The notes: generated from the sequence alone by a model not told the origin. A stretch of 64,000 nt of DNA from Lysobacter sp. FW306-1B-D06B (GCF_038446665.1 NZ_CP151802.1:4154001-4218000), one strand, 5' to 3'. Shown: positions 27,994 through 39,939, counted from the first letter of the stretch. Translations and numbers: made by a program.

Positions 27994-29009
27994 GCCTTCC
28001 TCCGCGACGGCCAGGCGAACGCCAGCAACGCGAAGGCGAATGCGGCGCCGAGCGGCCACGGATAGCGCTCGATGCGCGGACGCACCGCCTGCCCCGGGCG
28101 CTCGATCGGTTCGAGCCGGTCGATTTCCGCGTAAATACCGGCCAGTTGCGAGGTGTCGCGGGCGCGGAAGAAGTGGCCGCCGGTGCTGCGCGCGATCTCG
28201 CGCAGCGTGGCTTCGTCGATCTCGTCGCCGCCGCCCGGCATCGGCACGGGCAGGCCGAACAGCGACATCGTGCCTTCGCCGCCGAAGGCGATGGTGTGGA
28301 TGCGCACGCCCTCGGCCTTCGCGATCTCGGCCGCCTTCTTCGGTTCGAGCAGGCCCGCGGTGTTGACGCCGTCGGTGAGCAGCACCAGCACGCGCTGCTC
28401 CGCCGGCTGCCCGCGCAGGCGCTTGACCGCCAGCGCGATGGTGTCGCCGATGGCGGTCTCCTGCCCGGCCAGGCCGATCACGCTGTCTTCCAGCTGCTGG
28501 CGCACCGAGGCCAGGTCGAGCGTGAGCGGCGTGAGCGCGTACGCGCGGCGCCCGAATACGATCAATCCGACGCGATCGCCGCGTCGGCGATCGAGGAAAT
28601 CCGCGAGCACCGCCTTCGCGGCGGTGAGGCGATCGACGGTGCGTCCGCCCAGTTCCATGTCGGGTTCGCGCATGCTGCCGGACAGGTCGAGCGCGAGCAT
28701 CAGGTCGCGGCCCACTTGCGGCGGCTGCACCGCGTCCCCCAGTTGCTGCGGTCTTGCGGCGGCGATGCAGAGCAGTATCCAGCCCAACCAGACGAGCCAA
28801 CCCGCGCGCGAACCGAACGCGGTGCGACCGCCTGCATGCGCGACGCGATCGAGGCGATCGCCGAACGGCACGCGCAGCGCGGCCGATGACGGCTGCTTCG
28901 CCGCAGGCAGCAGCCAGCGCGCGAACAACGGCAGCGGCAGCGCCAGCAGCATCCACGGCCACGCGAAGGCGTCGTGCAACTCGAGGAACGGAGCCAGGAA
29001 CGCGTCCAT
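27990..29009 (-). CDS. batA: BatA: VWA-domain membrane protein
   Basis: A 339-residue protein with two N-terminal membrane helices (about 17-34, 69-85), a von Willebrand A domain with an intact MIDAS (D108-L-S110-G-S112), the Thr of the later TDGVNTAG and Asp segments, and a C-terminal membrane helix (about 312-332). VWA domains bind partners through a divalent metal. The ATG at 29009 overlaps the stop of the DUF4381 gene (ATGA). An in-frame ATG six codons upstream (29027) is also possible; the overlap makes the shorter form likelier. Confidence 0.9.
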   Translation of the reverse strand: MDAFLAPFLELHDAFAWPWMLLALPLPLFARWLLPAAKQPSSAALRVPFGDRLDRVAHAGGRTAFGSRAGWLVWLGWILLCIAAARPQQLGDAVQPPQVGRDLMLALDLSGSMREPDMELGGRTVDRLTAAKAVLADFLDRRRGDRVGLIVFGRRAYALTPLTLDLASVRQQLEDSVIGLAGQETAIGDTIALAVKRLRGQPAEQRVLVLLTDGVNTAGLLEPKKAAEIAKAEGVRIHTIAFGGEGTMSLFGLPVPMPGGGDEIDEATLREIARSTGGHFFRARDTSQLAGIYAEIDRLEPIERPGQAVRPRIERYPWPLGAAFAFALLAFAWPSRRKA

Positions 29010-29485
29010 CAGGTCGCGTCCATCCATTGAAGGAAGCGCTCGCGCGCCAGCGCACGCAGTGCGTCGACCTCGGCAGGGTCGACATCGCGCCGGAAGCCGC
29101 CATCGAGCAGCAGCCGTCCCGGCCCCTGCGAGAAATCCGTGCGCATCGGCGCCTTGCGCGGGCGCTTCGTGGCGGCGTCCAGATGCAGCAGCCAGGCCTC
29201 GCCCTGCAAGGTGTCCGCCGCTGCGTCGCGACGACGTGCTGCGCGGCGCAGCAGCTCGGAGATGGCCGCGACCTGCTGCGGCGGTGTCGGCGCCGCTTCG
29301 ACCTGGTGGTCGAACAAGCGCACGATCGCCACGCGCCGTCGGCGAGCGCGTGCGCGCCACCACGCAAGCAACACGATGGCCGCGATCGCCACGCCCGCCA
29401 GCACCCACCACCCCGGTGCCGGCGGCCACCACGACGGCGTCGCGGTGGCATGGATGTCGCGCAGCACGAGTCCGCCGGCCGCCAT
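29009..29485 (-). CDS. DUF4381 domain membrane protein
   Basis: A 158-residue protein with a short periplasmic start (LRDIHATATPSWWPPAPGWW), one membrane helix (about 27-48) and a cytosolic domain starting with an Arg-rich stretch. The N-terminal LRDIH-x-P pattern followed by a Trp-Trp/Pro membrane entry is the DUF4381 signature. It sits between DUF58 and batA in MoxR-Bat operons of gammaproteobacteria. Both ends overlap neighbours by four bases (29485 and 29009). Function unknown; probably part of the Bat membrane complex. Confidence 0.85.
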   Translation of the reverse strand: MAAGGLVLRDIHATATPSWWPPAPGWWVLAGVAIAAIVLLAWWRARARRRRVAIVRLFDHQVEAAPTPPQQVAAISELLRRAARRRDAAADTLQGEAWLLHLDAATKRPRKAPMRTDFSQGPGRLLLDGGFRRDVDPAEVDALRALARERFLQWMDAT

Positions 29486-30414
29486 CACGCCACCAACGGC
29501 GGGTTGCGGCCGAGCAGCGGCAGCCACGCCCCGCTTTCGGCTTCGGTGGACAAGGCCTGCACGCGCACGCCGCGCGCAGGCAGTTGCGCGAGCGCGGCGT
29601 CGAGCGGCCGCACGAATTCGTTGCGCCAGGCTTGGCGTTGTGCGGCGACGGACAAGTCGACGTCGACGCGGTGCGATTCGTCCTCGAACGGCAGCGATGC
29701 CTTCGGCGGTGCGGTTTCCAGCGGATCGGTGAGCAGCAGCACGATCACCTCGTGGTGATGCGCCAGCGCCGGCCAACGTTGTGCGGGCAGTGCCGCCACG
29801 CTCTGCGGATCGGCCAGCACGACCAGGCGCGAACCGGGTCGCAGCAGGCGCTGTGCATGATCGAGCGCGACGCCGAGCCCGGCATCATCGTCCGGCGCAT
29901 GCGCGTACCAGCGCGTCAGCGCATCGAGCACGCGCAATGCACCGCGCGGTCCGGCGGCCGGTGCGATCGGCGCTTCGCGGCGGCTGCCGCGCAATGCGGC
30001 GATGCGATCGCCATCGCGCACCGCCGCCCACGCGGCCACCGCGCCCGCGCGCGCCGCCTGCACCGACTTGAAGCGCACGCGAGTGCCGAAGTACAGCGTC
30101 GGCGCGGTGTCGGCGACGATCAGGCTCAGGCGTTCGCGTTCGGCCTGGAACAGCTTGGTGTGCGCGCGACCGGTGCGTGCAGTGAGGCGCCAGTCGATGT
30201 GGCGTGCGTCGTCGCCGGCGACGTACTCGCGCGATTCGGCGTACTCCATGCCGCGCCCGCGCAGCGGCGAGAGCGCGTGCCCGCTGACGCCGAAGCGGCC
30301 GCGCATGGCGGGACGACGTCCCGCGACAGCCTGCCGCAAGGCGACCAGCTCCGGCAGCGTCGGCACGACGCCGTTGCCGGGTCCTTCGTCGCGAGGATGC
30401 GTTTCGTCAGCCAT
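29485..30414 (-). CDS. DUF58 domain protein of the MoxR-Bat operon
   Basis: A 309-residue cytosolic protein. The central DUF58 signature is GRGMEYAESREYVAGDDARHIDWRLTARTGRAHTKLFQAERE (residues about 55-97), followed by a degenerate VWA-like fold (LIVADTAPTLYFGTR; LLRPGSRLVVLADPQSVAALP). DUF58 proteins are constant partners of MoxR ATPases and are thought to be adaptors or substrates. The ATG at 30414 was chosen because a frame extending 23 codons upstream lacks family similarity. A 168-base gap separates it from moxR; I see no promoter or terminator in it. Confidence 0.88.
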   Translation of the reverse strand: MADETHPRDEGPGNGVVPTLPELVALRQAVAGRRPAMRGRFGVSGHALSPLRGRGMEYAESREYVAGDDARHIDWRLTARTGRAHTKLFQAERERLSLIVADTAPTLYFGTRVRFKSVQAARAGAVAAWAAVRDGDRIAALRGSRREAPIAPAAGPRGALRVLDALTRWYAHAPDDDAGLGVALDHAQRLLRPGSRLVVLADPQSVAALPAQRWPALAHHHEVIVLLLTDPLETAPPKASLPFEDESHRVDVDLSVAAQRQAWRNEFVRPLDAALAQLPARGVRVQALSTEAESGAWLPLLGRNPPLVA

Positions 30415-30582
30415 GGATCGAAAGAGAAAGCGTGCAGGTGGATGCGGTATCGCGGGCCGGAAATGGAATGCGAACGGATGCACGCATCGCGGTGTGTCGC
30501 CGATCGAAGTGCGTCGCGCTGTTCGTGTTCATCCGCGTGCCGTTCCCGCTGCTGGTTCTGTTGACCCGTCCGGTCGCGCCGC

Positions 30583-31575
<993 letters not shown>

Positions 31576-31654
31576 GGCGGTCTCGGTGGGGGATCGGGGC
31601 CAGTTTGACCGAAGTCGGCGGTGGAGGTTCACGGCCCGGGCAGTCCATTCAGCC

Positions 31655-31686
31655 ACGAAAAGCGAAAGGGCCCCGGAGGGGCCCTT
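31655..31686 (-). terminator. Terminator closing the pil operon, after the repeats
   Basis: On the minus strand a perfect 9-bp stem AAGGGCCCC/GGGGCCCTT (31678-31686 with 31666-31674, three-base loop) is followed by CGCTTTTCG. It lies 434 bases after the pilQ stop and between the 118-bp repeats and moxR, so a pilQ transcript would carry the repeats in its 3' end. Confidence 0.7.
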
Positions 31687-31756
31687 GGGGTACTGCTTGC
31701 GCCCGTGTCATGGGGCAGGTCGCGCCAGTGTCGTTGTCGGTGCCGGTACCGCGCGG

Positions 31757-32110
31757 CACCGGCTTCGACAACCTCGTGGCTGCCATCCATGGCGAAGCGT
31801 TACGGGCTTCGGATCGCCCGGCCCGACCCTCCGTGGTCGGTCGTTCGGCAGGCCACGCGGCAGTGCCGCGTTAGCACCGGCTTCGACAACCTCGTGGCTG
31901 CCATCCATGGCGAAGCGTTGCGGGCTTCGGATCGCCCGGCCCGACCCTCCGTGGTCGGTCGTTCGGCAGGCCACGCGGCAGTGCCGCGTTAGCACCGGCT
32001 TCGACAACCTCGTGGCTGCCATCCATGGCGAAGCGTTGCGGGCTTCGGATCGCCCCGCCCGACCCTCCGTGGTCGGTCGTTCGGCAGGCCACGCGGCAGT
32101 GCCGCGTTAG
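31757..32110. repeat. Three tandem copies of a 118-bp unit
   Basis: Copies run 31757-31874, 31875-31992 and 31993-32110 without gaps. Only two differences were found by reading: A in copy 1 where copies 2 and 3 have G (GCGTTACGG versus GCGTTGCGG), and one C for G in copy 3 (GCCCCGCC versus GCCCGGCC). Each unit contains several palindromes: GCCAT-CC-ATGGC, CGGGC...GCCCG, CCGAC...GTCGG and CGCGGCA-G-TGCCGCG. The period is not a multiple of three, so although stop codons are scarce it does not look like coding repeats. It begins 10 bases after the pilQ stop. Confidence 0.95.
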
Positions 32111-32119
32111 CGGCCTGCC

Positions 32120-34054
32120 TCACCCCCGCTGTTCGACCTTCATCACCTTCGGGGTGACCATGATCAGCAGTTCAGCCTTGTCCTTGCTGCGACCCTTCTT
32201 CTTGAACAAAGTGCCCAGGAAGGGGATGTCGCCCAGGAACGGCACCTTCGAGATGTCGCTGCGATCACGGAACTCGTACACGCCGCCGATGACCACGGTC
32301 TGCCCGTCCTCGACCAGCACGGCGGTGTTGACCTCGCGCTTGGCGATGGTCGGCACCTGGCCGATGGAGGTGTCGACGAACCCTTCGACCTCGTCCTTCT
32401 TGACGTTCATGTTCAGGAACACGCGGCCGTCGTGGGTGATGGTCGGGGTGACCTTCAGCTCCAGCAGCACGTCCTTGAACTGCACGTTCGGGATCGGAAT
32501 CGTGGTGCTGCCCTGCGACGGCGAGATCGTCACGTAGCCCACTTCCTGGCCCTGGCGGATCACAGCCTCGCGCTGGTTGCTGGTGACGATGCGCGGGTTG
32601 GAGATCACTTCGCCGCGGCCTTCTTCCTGCATCGCCGACAGCTCGACGTCCAGCGCGTAGCCGGCGTTGAGGATCTGCAGCGCCACCGAACCGGCCGGGT
32701 TCAGCACGCCCAGGTTGCTCATCGGCCCCTTGAACAGCGTCGGGATGTCACCCGATTGGCTGGCCTCGGCGAGCGAGCCACGCGTGGCGTCGTTGTTCTC
32801 GATGGTGTCGTTGAAGAAGTACTTGCCGTCCTTCGTGCCGGCGATGCCGAAGCGCGCACCGAGCTCGCGGGCGAAGGTGTCCTGCGCGATGACGACGCGG
32901 CCTTCGATCAGCACCTGGTCGACCGGGCGGTCGATCACGTGGATCAGCTGCTTCATCTCCGCGACCTTCTTCGGGATGTCGCTGATCATCAGCGTGTTGG
33001 TGCGTTCGTCGGCGACCAGGCGACCACGCGGCGAGAGGAAGCCGCTGTCGGTGCTGCTCGAACCGCTGTTCTGGCCGCCGCCGGTGTTGCCGCCGATGCC
33101 CTTGGCCTCGGTCAGCGCCTTATAGATCTGCGCGGCGTTGTGGTAGTTGATCTGGATGTACTCGGTGGACAGGTCGACGCGGTTGTCCAGCGCGATGCGC
33201 GCGTCTTCCTTGTCCTGCTCGTACTTGGCAATCTCGGCCTGCGGGGCGACCCACACGACGTTGCCGCTGCGGCGCTTGTCCAGGCCCTTGGCCTGCAGGA
33301 CGATGTCCAGCGCCTGGTCCCACGGCACATTGGTCAGGCGCAGCGTGACGTTGCCGCTGACGGTGTCGGCGGCGACCACGTTCAGGCCCGATTCCTCGGC
33401 GATCAGCTGCAGGACGGTGCGCACCGGCACGTCCTGGAAGTTGAACGTCACCGGGCGGCCGGCGTAGTTGCGCACGCCGCCTGCGGCGGCGGTCGTCTTG
33501 CCGGTGGTCGACTGGCCGACGGCGCGGCCGTTGGCGGCGCCGGTGCGCGGCACGATCTCGACGATGTATTCGCGACCGGTCTGGTACGCCATCGACTCGA
33601 AGTTGCCGCTCATGTCGAGCACGAGCTGCGTCCCCGCGCCGGAGTTGCGCGCGTCGATGCGCTGCACCGGCGTGGCAAAGTCGACCACGTTGAGCGGCTT
33701 GCGCAGCGAGTCGGGCAACTTGGCGTTGCCGACGTTGACGACGACGCTCTGGCCCTGATTGCGCAGGTCCGGAGAGGCGCCGTCGCCGCTGAACTTCACG
33801 ACCAGGCGGCCGGAGCCGTCACTGCCGCGCTTGAAGTCGATGTTGGACACCTCGACGGTGCCCGGCAGCTGCTTGGCCGGGTCCAGGCTTGCCGGCGGCG
33901 CGACGACCGCCGGAGCGGCGGCCGGTGCGGGCGTGGCGGCGTGGACGGCGCTGACGGCGGCGATGGCGCCGATCAGCAGGCCGATCGACCCACTGCGCAG
34001 CAGGGGGCGACGGTCAGCGCGTGCGCTTAGGCTACCCGGTTCAAAAACGGTCAT
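32120..34054 (-). CDS. pilQ: Type IV pilus secretin PilQ
   Basis: The 644-residue outer-membrane channel for type IV pili. After a signal peptide (ends VHAATP) come an AMIN domain (about 55-165, VSNIDFKRGSDGSGRLVVKFSGDG), a secretin/TonB N domain (PVTFNFQDVPVRTVLQLIAEESGLNVV), an N1 domain with a Gly/Ser-rich loop (about 350) and the secretin core (about 400-640) ending VPFLGDIPFLGTLFKKK-like residues. The ATG at 34054 has GGGGGAA eight bases upstream and gives a proper signal peptide. It is last in pilMNOPQ; a 118-bp repeat array follows its stop. Confidence 0.96.
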   Translation of the reverse strand: MTVFEPGSLSARADRRPLLRSGSIGLLIGAIAAVSAVHAATPAPAAAPAVVAPPASLDPAKQLPGTVEVSNIDFKRGSDGSGRLVVKFSGDGASPDLRNQGQSVVVNVGNAKLPDSLRKPLNVVDFATPVQRIDARNSGAGTQLVLDMSGNFESMAYQTGREYIVEIVPRTGAANGRAVGQSTTGKTTAAAGGVRNYAGRPVTFNFQDVPVRTVLQLIAEESGLNVVAADTVSGNVTLRLTNVPWDQALDIVLQAKGLDKRRSGNVVWVAPQAEIAKYEQDKEDARIALDNRVDLSTEYIQINYHNAAQIYKALTEAKGIGGNTGGGQNSGSSSTDSGFLSPRGRLVADERTNTLMISDIPKKVAEMKQLIHVIDRPVDQVLIEGRVVIAQDTFARELGARFGIAGTKDGKYFFNDTIENNDATRGSLAEASQSGDIPTLFKGPMSNLGVLNPAGSVALQILNAGYALDVELSAMQEEGRGEVISNPRIVTSNQREAVIRQGQEVGYVTISPSQGSTTIPIPNVQFKDVLLELKVTPTITHDGRVFLNMNVKKDEVEGFVDTSIGQVPTIAKREVNTAVLVEDGQTVVIGGVYEFRDRSDISKVPFLGDIPFLGTLFKKKGRSKDKAELLIMVTPKVMKVEQRG

Positions 34055-34073
34055 CGTGCATTCCCCCAGAATC

Positions 34074-34628
34074 TTATTGATCTTCCAACGCGACCGTGGC
34101 CGGACGCTCCAACCATCCACCCGCGCCATCCGGTACCAGTTCCACCAGCTCGATGCGGTCTTCGAACACGCCGGTCACGCGACCGTCGCTTTGCCCCAGA
34201 TAATTCCCCGCGGTCACGCGGTAGGTCACCTTGTCCGGTGCCATCACCAGCGCGATCACGCCATTCCCCTTGCCCAGCGTGCCGACCATGTCGAGGCTGT
34301 CGAGCGGAAACTGCTCCAGCGTCTGCTTGCGGCGACCGGCGTCCGGACGCGGACCGTTGCCGCCGCCGTCGTCGGTGAAGGCCGTGCTGAACGGATCACG
34401 CAGCGCGTAGGCGTTGTATTCGAACGTCTCGAACTGCTGCATTACCGGCAGCGGATCCAGCGGCGGCGCAGGACGCGCCTTGACCTCGGCGATCCACTTT
34501 TCCAGGTTGGGCGCCTCGCCCGGCGTGCTGGTGATGCCGCGCGAGCACGCGGCCAGACCGAGCGCCAGCGCGATCGCCGTCATGGCGCGCACAGGCGATG
34601 CGCCTTCACGGTTAAGGATTGCGCGCAT
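34074..34628 (-). CDS. pilP: Type IV pilus assembly lipoprotein PilP
   Basis: A 184-residue inner-membrane lipoprotein that links PilN/PilO to the secretin. The lipobox LGLAAC puts the lipidated Cys at residue 28. A flexible Pro-rich linker (PAPPLDPLPVMQQFETFEYNA) leads to the HR-type beta domain with RDPFSTAF, LDSLDMVGTLGKGNGVIALVMAPDKVTYRV and YLGQSDGRVTGVFEDRIELVELV. It starts one base after the pilO stop and ends 19 bases before the pilQ start. Confidence 0.95.
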   Translation of the reverse strand: MRAILNREGASPVRAMTAIALALGLAACSRGITSTPGEAPNLEKWIAEVKARPAPPLDPLPVMQQFETFEYNAYALRDPFSTAFTDDGGGNGPRPDAGRRKQTLEQFPLDSLDMVGTLGKGNGVIALVMAPDKVTYRVTAGNYLGQSDGRVTGVFEDRIELVELVPDGAGGWLERPATVALEDQ

Positions 34629-34629
34629 C

Positions 34630-35304
34630 TCAGGCCCCTCCCTTCTTGCCGTCCGAGGCAGCCGCGGCCTCTTCCTGCTTCTGGACTTCTTCCTCGTCGA
34701 GGTAGCGGTAGGTCTTCACCGTGCCGGCCAGCTCGAGCGGGCTGTTGGGCGTGATCGCCTCGCCTTCCTTGCCGCGCGGCTTCAGCGAGATGTCGTGCAT
34801 GGTCATGATGACCACGCGCGGCAGCGATGCTACGCCGCTGACGAAACCGCCGAACTGGTGGTAGCTGCCGATCATGCGCAGCGCGATCGGCTTCTCGGCG
34901 TAGAACTCCTTGGGTTCTTCGGCGCCGGGCTGGAACAGTTCGTTGGTGATGCCGGTGGCCAGCGCCGTCTGCGAGATGTCGACGATCAGGTCGGGCATTT
35001 CGGTCTTGCTGGGCAGCTGGCGCAGCATCTGCTGGAGCTGCTGTTCCATCTGGGCCAGCTGCTGGCGCAGCGGTTCCAGGTTGGCGGCCTTGCCCTGTTC
35101 CTTCTCGTACTCGGCGCGCAGCGTGGTTTCCTGCGCTTCGAGCCCTTCCAGTTCGCTGCGCTTGTCGCTGACGAACAGGTACCAGGCCAGGCCCACGATC
35201 ACCACGACGATCACCGCGCACAGGCCGATCTTGGCCTGCTGCGGCCAGCCGCCGATGTTGTTGAAGTCCAGCTCGTTGAGCTTGATCGATTTCTTCTTGC
35301 TCAT
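34630..35304 (-). CDS. pilO: Type IV pilus inner-membrane protein PilO
   Basis: A 224-residue bitopic protein: a short cytosolic start (MSKKKSIKLNELDFNNIGGWP), one membrane helix (about 25-46), a periplasmic coiled coil (LEGLEAQETTLRAEYEKEQGKAANLEPLRQQLAQMEQQLQQMLRQLP) and a ferredoxin-like domain with RMIGSYHQFGGFVSGVASLPRVVIMTMHDI. It forms a heterodimer with PilN. The stop of pilN overlaps its start by ATGA. The last 25 residues are Glu/Ala-rich. Confidence 0.95.
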   Translation of the reverse strand: MSKKKSIKLNELDFNNIGGWPQQAKIGLCAVIVVVIVGLAWYLFVSDKRSELEGLEAQETTLRAEYEKEQGKAANLEPLRQQLAQMEQQLQQMLRQLPSKTEMPDLIVDISQTALATGITNELFQPGAEEPKEFYAEKPIALRMIGSYHQFGGFVSGVASLPRVVIMTMHDISLKPRGKEGEAITPNSPLELAGTVKTYRYLDEEEVQKQEEAAAASDGKKGGA

Positions 35305-36088
35305 GACGCCGCTCCCTTGGCCGGCGTGGCATTCGGCGCCGGAGGCGCAGTGGCGGGCGTTGCGGCCGGGGTCGCGGCCGGCGCCGGCGCCGGCGCGGCA
35401 GCGCCGGACGGCGTGACGGGCGTGGTCACCGGCGTGCCGGCAGCCGGTGCGGCACTTGCGGTGGCGGCTTCGCCCGACTGGGCGATCTGCGCTGCCGGTG
35501 CGGCCGGCGCGTCAGGCACGCCGTCGCCGTCCTCGTCCTTCGGTGCGTTCGGATTGGCCAGCTTGACCTGCAACTTGAACTGGTACGGCAGGCCCTTGTC
35601 GCCCCCCTTGGCTTCGATGATCGACAGGTCCGGATTGGTCATCCAGCCCGAGCCTTCGAGGTTGCGCATGTAGGTACTGACGCGGGCGTTGGACTGCGCG
35701 CGGCCTTCCAGCGTGAGCGTCTCGTTGTCCTGCTTGATCGAGGTCAGCACCGCGCCGTCGGGGATCGTGCGCACCAGCGAATCGAACAGGTGCACCATCT
35801 GCGAGCGGTTCGCCTGCAGCTTCTCGATCACTTCCTTGCGCGCCAGCAGCTTGGCCTTCTTCTCTTCGAGCTGCTTGATCTCCTCGTTCTTCTTCTTGAC
35901 CTCGGCGATCTGGTCCTGGAGGAACGTGTTGCGCTCGTTCTGGCCGTCGATCTGGCCGTTGTAGTAGCTGACGATGATGAACGACAGCAGGAGCGCGCCG
36001 ATGGCCGCCGCGCCGAGCATCAGCCCGGTTTCCTTCTGCCGCTGCTTGCGGCGCTCTTCGCGCCACGGGAGGAGGTTGATGCGTGCCA

Positions 36089-36089
<1 letters not shown>
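35301..36089 (-). CDS. pilN: Type IV pilus inner-membrane protein PilN with a long tail
   Basis: A 262-residue bitopic protein. The cytosolic start MARINLLPWREERRKQRQK carries the INLLPWR motif that docks into PilM. A membrane helix (about 23-43), a periplasmic coiled coil (about 50-98) and a ferredoxin-like domain (to about 178) follow. The last 80 residues are unusual: D185-x-D-G-D-G-V-P-D193, a calcium-loop pattern of the DxDGDGxxD type, then an Ala/Pro/Thr-rich tail. Most PilN proteins end near residue 180-200. It overlaps pilM and pilO by four bases each. Confidence 0.94.
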
Positions 36090-37162
<1,073 letters not shown>

Positions 37163-37199
37163 TCACAGGCGCTTACATGCGCTTCGTGTGACCCCGCTT

Positions 37200-37228
37200 T
37201 AAATAACCAAGTTTGCACAGGCTGGCAA
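37200..37228 (-). promoter_or_regulatory. sigma70-type promoter of pilM
   Basis: On the minus strand TTGCCA (37228-37223) and TATTTA (37205-37200) are 17 bases apart, giving a start near 37193 and a 46-base leader for pilM. The match is good but unproven. Confidence 0.55.
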
Positions 37229-37352
37229 CCTTTTCATTCGGAATTGCCTTACTGCGTCACTTTCCAACCTGCCGCGGCGCCCCTCGGGTGGGTCGATCCG
37301 TCCCCCGGATCCCCGGTGTGCCACCGCTAAAATTCCCTATCCCCGGCTCCTC

Positions 37353-37358
37353 TATACT
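37353..37358 (+). promoter_or_regulatory. Likely -10 element of the PBP1A gene
   Basis: TATACT lies 36 bases before the mrcA start codon. No good -35 hexamer is seen 16-18 bases upstream, so the call rests on the -10 alone. Confidence 0.35.
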
Positions 37359-37393
37359 CCACGCCCACTACACCCGCAATCGGAATCTGCTTG

Positions 37394-39886
37394 ATGCCCC
37401 GTTTACGCCGCCTGCTGCGCTGGGCGCTGTTCGCGCTGGCCGGCCTGGCCCTGCTTGGCGCCATTGCGCTGGGCACTTTGTACTACCTGGTCGCCCCCAA
37501 GCTGCCTGACGTGGAGACCCTTCGCGCGGTCGAAATGCAGGAGCCGATGTACGTCTACGCCAAGGACGGTCGCCTGATGGCGCTGTTCGGCGAGACCCGC
37601 CGCTACCCCGTTTCCATCCAGGACGTCCCCGAGCGCCTGAAGCAGGCTTTCCTCGCCATCGAGGACGCGCGCTTCTACAAGCACCACGGCGTGGACTTCA
37701 AGGGCGTGGCGCGTGCGGTGTGGCTGATCGCCACCACCGATGCCAAGCGGGTGCCGGGCGGCTCGACGATCACCCAGCAGGTCGCGCGCCAGTTCTTCCT
37801 CAGCAACGAATACAGCTACACGCGCAAGCTGGCCGAGATGCTCACGGCGATGCGCATGGAGCGTGAGCTGAGCAAGGACGAGATCTTCGAGCTGTACTTG
37901 AACAAGAGCTTCTTCGGCAACCGCGCCTACGGCGTCGGCGCGGCGGCGGAGTTCTATTACGGCAAGAAGCTGGGCGAGCTTTCGCTGGACGAAATGGCCT
38001 CGCTTGCCGGCATTCCTAAGTTCCCGTCCAGCGGCAATCCGCTGAGCAATCCCGAACGCGCGAAAGTGCGTCGCGACTACATCCTCGATCGCATGGTGGA
38101 GCTGAAGTACATCAGCCCCGACGAAGCGGCGCAGGCCAAGGCCGTGCCGATGCACGCCACGCCGCACGAGCGGCCGGTTGAGGTCTACGCGCCGTACGTG
38201 GCGGAGATGGTGCGCCAGGAGATGGTCGCCCGCTTCGGCAACGAAGCGCTGACCAAGGGCTACCACGTCACCACCACCATCGATCCGGTGCTGCAGACCG
38301 CGGCCGACAAGGCGGTGCGCGACGGCCTGGCGGTGTACGACCGTCGCCACGGCTGGCACGGCGTCGAACAGCATTTCGACCTCGCCCCGAACGAGGACGC
38401 TGCCACCGTGCGCGCGCGCCTGCGCAACGTTCCGGCGCAGGCCGCCCTGCAGCCGGCGATCGTGCTGGGCGTGAGCGGCAGCCAGGTGCAGTTGGTGCTG
38501 GCCGACGGCACGCCGGTCGAACTGGGCGGCGATCAGGGTTGGGGCGGCCGCGCGCCGGCCAGCCTGGTCAAGCGCGGCGATCTGGTGCGGGTGAGCCGCA
38601 TCGAACCGGCCAATCCGCCCAAGCCGGGCGAGGTTCCGCCACCGGCGCGCTACCGCCTGGACCAGGTGCCGCAGGCACAGGCCGCGCTGGTTTCGCTGGA
38701 ACCGTCCAACGGTGCGCTGCGCGCCCTGTCCGGCGGTTACAGCTACGCCGGCGCCAAGTTCAACCGCGCCACGCAGGCACGCCGCCAGCCGGGCTCGAGC
38801 TTCAAGCCGTTCGTCTACGCGGCCTCGTTCGAACGCGGCTTCAACCCGGCTTCGGTGGTGCTGGATGCGCCGGTAGTGTTCAAGGACCGTCGCGGCCACA
38901 TCTGGCGCCCGCAGAACGACACCGGCAACTTCGCCGGCCCCATGCGCCTGCGCGAGGCGATGGTGCAGTCGCGCAACCTGGTCTCGGTGCGCCTGCTCGA
39001 CGCCATCGGCGTGGACTACGCGCGCAAGTACATCAGCCACTTCGGTTTCGACGAAGCCGAGCTGCCGCCGAACCTGTCGATGTCGCTGGGCACCGCCTCG
39101 CTCACGCCGCTGTCGGTGGCGCGCGGTTTCGCCGCGTTCGCCAATGGCGGCTTCCGCATCACGCCGTGGTTCATCGACGAAGTGAAGGACCGCGAGGGCG
39201 CGGTGGTGTTCAAGGAAAAGCCGGCCGTGGCCTGCCCGGAATGCGGCACAGCCGGCGGCGTCAGCCGCGCGGTGCAGAACACCGCCGTGGTCGACGGCTT
39301 CAACCTTGGCCCGACCGCATCGGGCACGCCGGAACAGAAGCCGGAAGCACCGAAGGACGAGCCGAAGAAGCCGGCCATCGACACCAGCAACATGGTGCTC
39401 GCGCCGCGCGCGATCGACGGCCGCATCGCCTACCAGATCGTCTCGATGCTGCGCGACGTGGTGAAGCGCGGTACGGGCACGCCGGCGAAGGTGCTCGAAC
39501 GCGACGACATCGGCGGCAAGACCGGTTCGACCAACGACCACCGCGACGCGTGGTTTTCCGGTGTGGGCGGCCCGTACGTCACCACGGTCTGGGTGGGCCG
39601 CGACAACTACAAGTCGCTGGGCTACCGCGAATACGGCGGCAAGGCCGCGCTGCCGATCTGGATCGACTACATGCGGGTGGCACTGAAGGACCAGCCGCTG
39701 GCGGCGAACGATCCGCCGGAGGGCATGATCAAGGTCTCGGTGTCGGGCAACGGTGCGCTGATCCCGGGGGGCGAAGGTGGCATCGTCGAGTGGGTCAAGG
39801 CCGAGGACCTGGACCGCATGCAGACCTATGTCGACTACGGCCCGCAGGAAGCCGCGCCCGCCGAAGAAGCCTTCGACATCTTCTGA
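37394..39886 (+). CDS. mrcA: Penicillin-binding protein 1A, bifunctional peptidoglycan synthase
   Basis: An 830-residue class A PBP that polymerises and cross-links peptidoglycan. One membrane anchor (about 10-32), then the glycosyltransferase domain: [17 protein letters not shown] with catalytic Glu, [15 protein letters not shown], and [31 protein letters not shown]. An OB-like domain (about 280-420) precedes the transpeptidase domain with the active-site Ser in [18 protein letters not shown], and the KTG motif in [17 protein letters not shown]. The length and order are those of PonA/MrcA. The ATG at 37394 is preferred to a TTG one codon earlier. Divergent to pilM. Confidence 0.96.
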   Translation: MPRLRRLLRWALFALAGLALLGAIALGTLYYLVAPKLPDVETLRAVEMQEPMYVYAKDGRLMALFGETRRYPVSIQDVPERLKQAFLAIEDARFYKHHGVDFKGVARAVWLIATTDAKRVPGGSTITQQVARQFFLSNEYSYTRKLAEMLTAMRMERELSKDEIFELYLNKSFFGNRAYGVGAAAEFYYGKKLGELSLDEMASLAGIPKFPSSGNPLSNPERAKVRRDYILDRMVELKYISPDEAAQAKAVPMHATPHERPVEVYAPYVAEMVRQEMVARFGNEALTKGYHVTTTIDPVLQTAADKAVRDGLAVYDRRHGWHGVEQHFDLAPNEDAATVRARLRNVPAQAALQPAIVLGVSGSQVQLVLADGTPVELGGDQGWGGRAPASLVKRGDLVRVSRIEPANPPKPGEVPPPARYRLDQVPQAQAALVSLEPSNGALRALSGGYSYAGAKFNRATQARRQPGSSFKPFVYAASFERGFNPASVVLDAPVVFKDRRGHIWRPQNDTGNFAGPMRLREAMVQSRNLVSVRLLDAIGVDYARKYISHFGFDEAELPPNLSMSLGTASLTPLSVARGFAAFANGGFRITPWFIDEVKDREGAVVFKEKPAVACPECGTAGGVSRAVQNTAVVDGFNLGPTASGTPEQKPEAPKDEPKKPAIDTSNMVLAPRAIDGRIAYQIVSMLRDVVKRGTGTPAKVLERDDIGGKTGSTNDHRDAWFSGVGGPYVTTVWVGRDNYKSLGYREYGGKAALPIWIDYMRVALKDQPLAANDPPEGMIKVSVSGNGALIPGGEGGIVEWVKAEDLDRMQTYVDYGPQEAAPAEEAFDIF

Positions 39887-39912
39887 CGCTTTCGCGCCAT
39901 CCGCGACACACG

Positions 39913-39939
39913 AAAACGCCGGGCCCTGCCCGGCGTTTT
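39913..39939. terminator. Strong terminator after mrcA
   Basis: A perfect 12-bp stem AAAACGCCGGGC/GCCCGGCGTTTT (39913-39924 with 39928-39939) with a three-base loop, followed on plus by a T-run. It lies 27 bases after the stop codon and would work in both directions. Confidence 0.92.

Noticed and set aside
31757..32110. CRISPR-like array
   Set aside because: The copies are contiguous 118-bp units with no unique spacers between them, and no cas gene is present.
37391..37393. TTG as the start of the PBP1A gene
   Set aside because: The ATG three bases later gives the same protein minus one residue and is the usual start.
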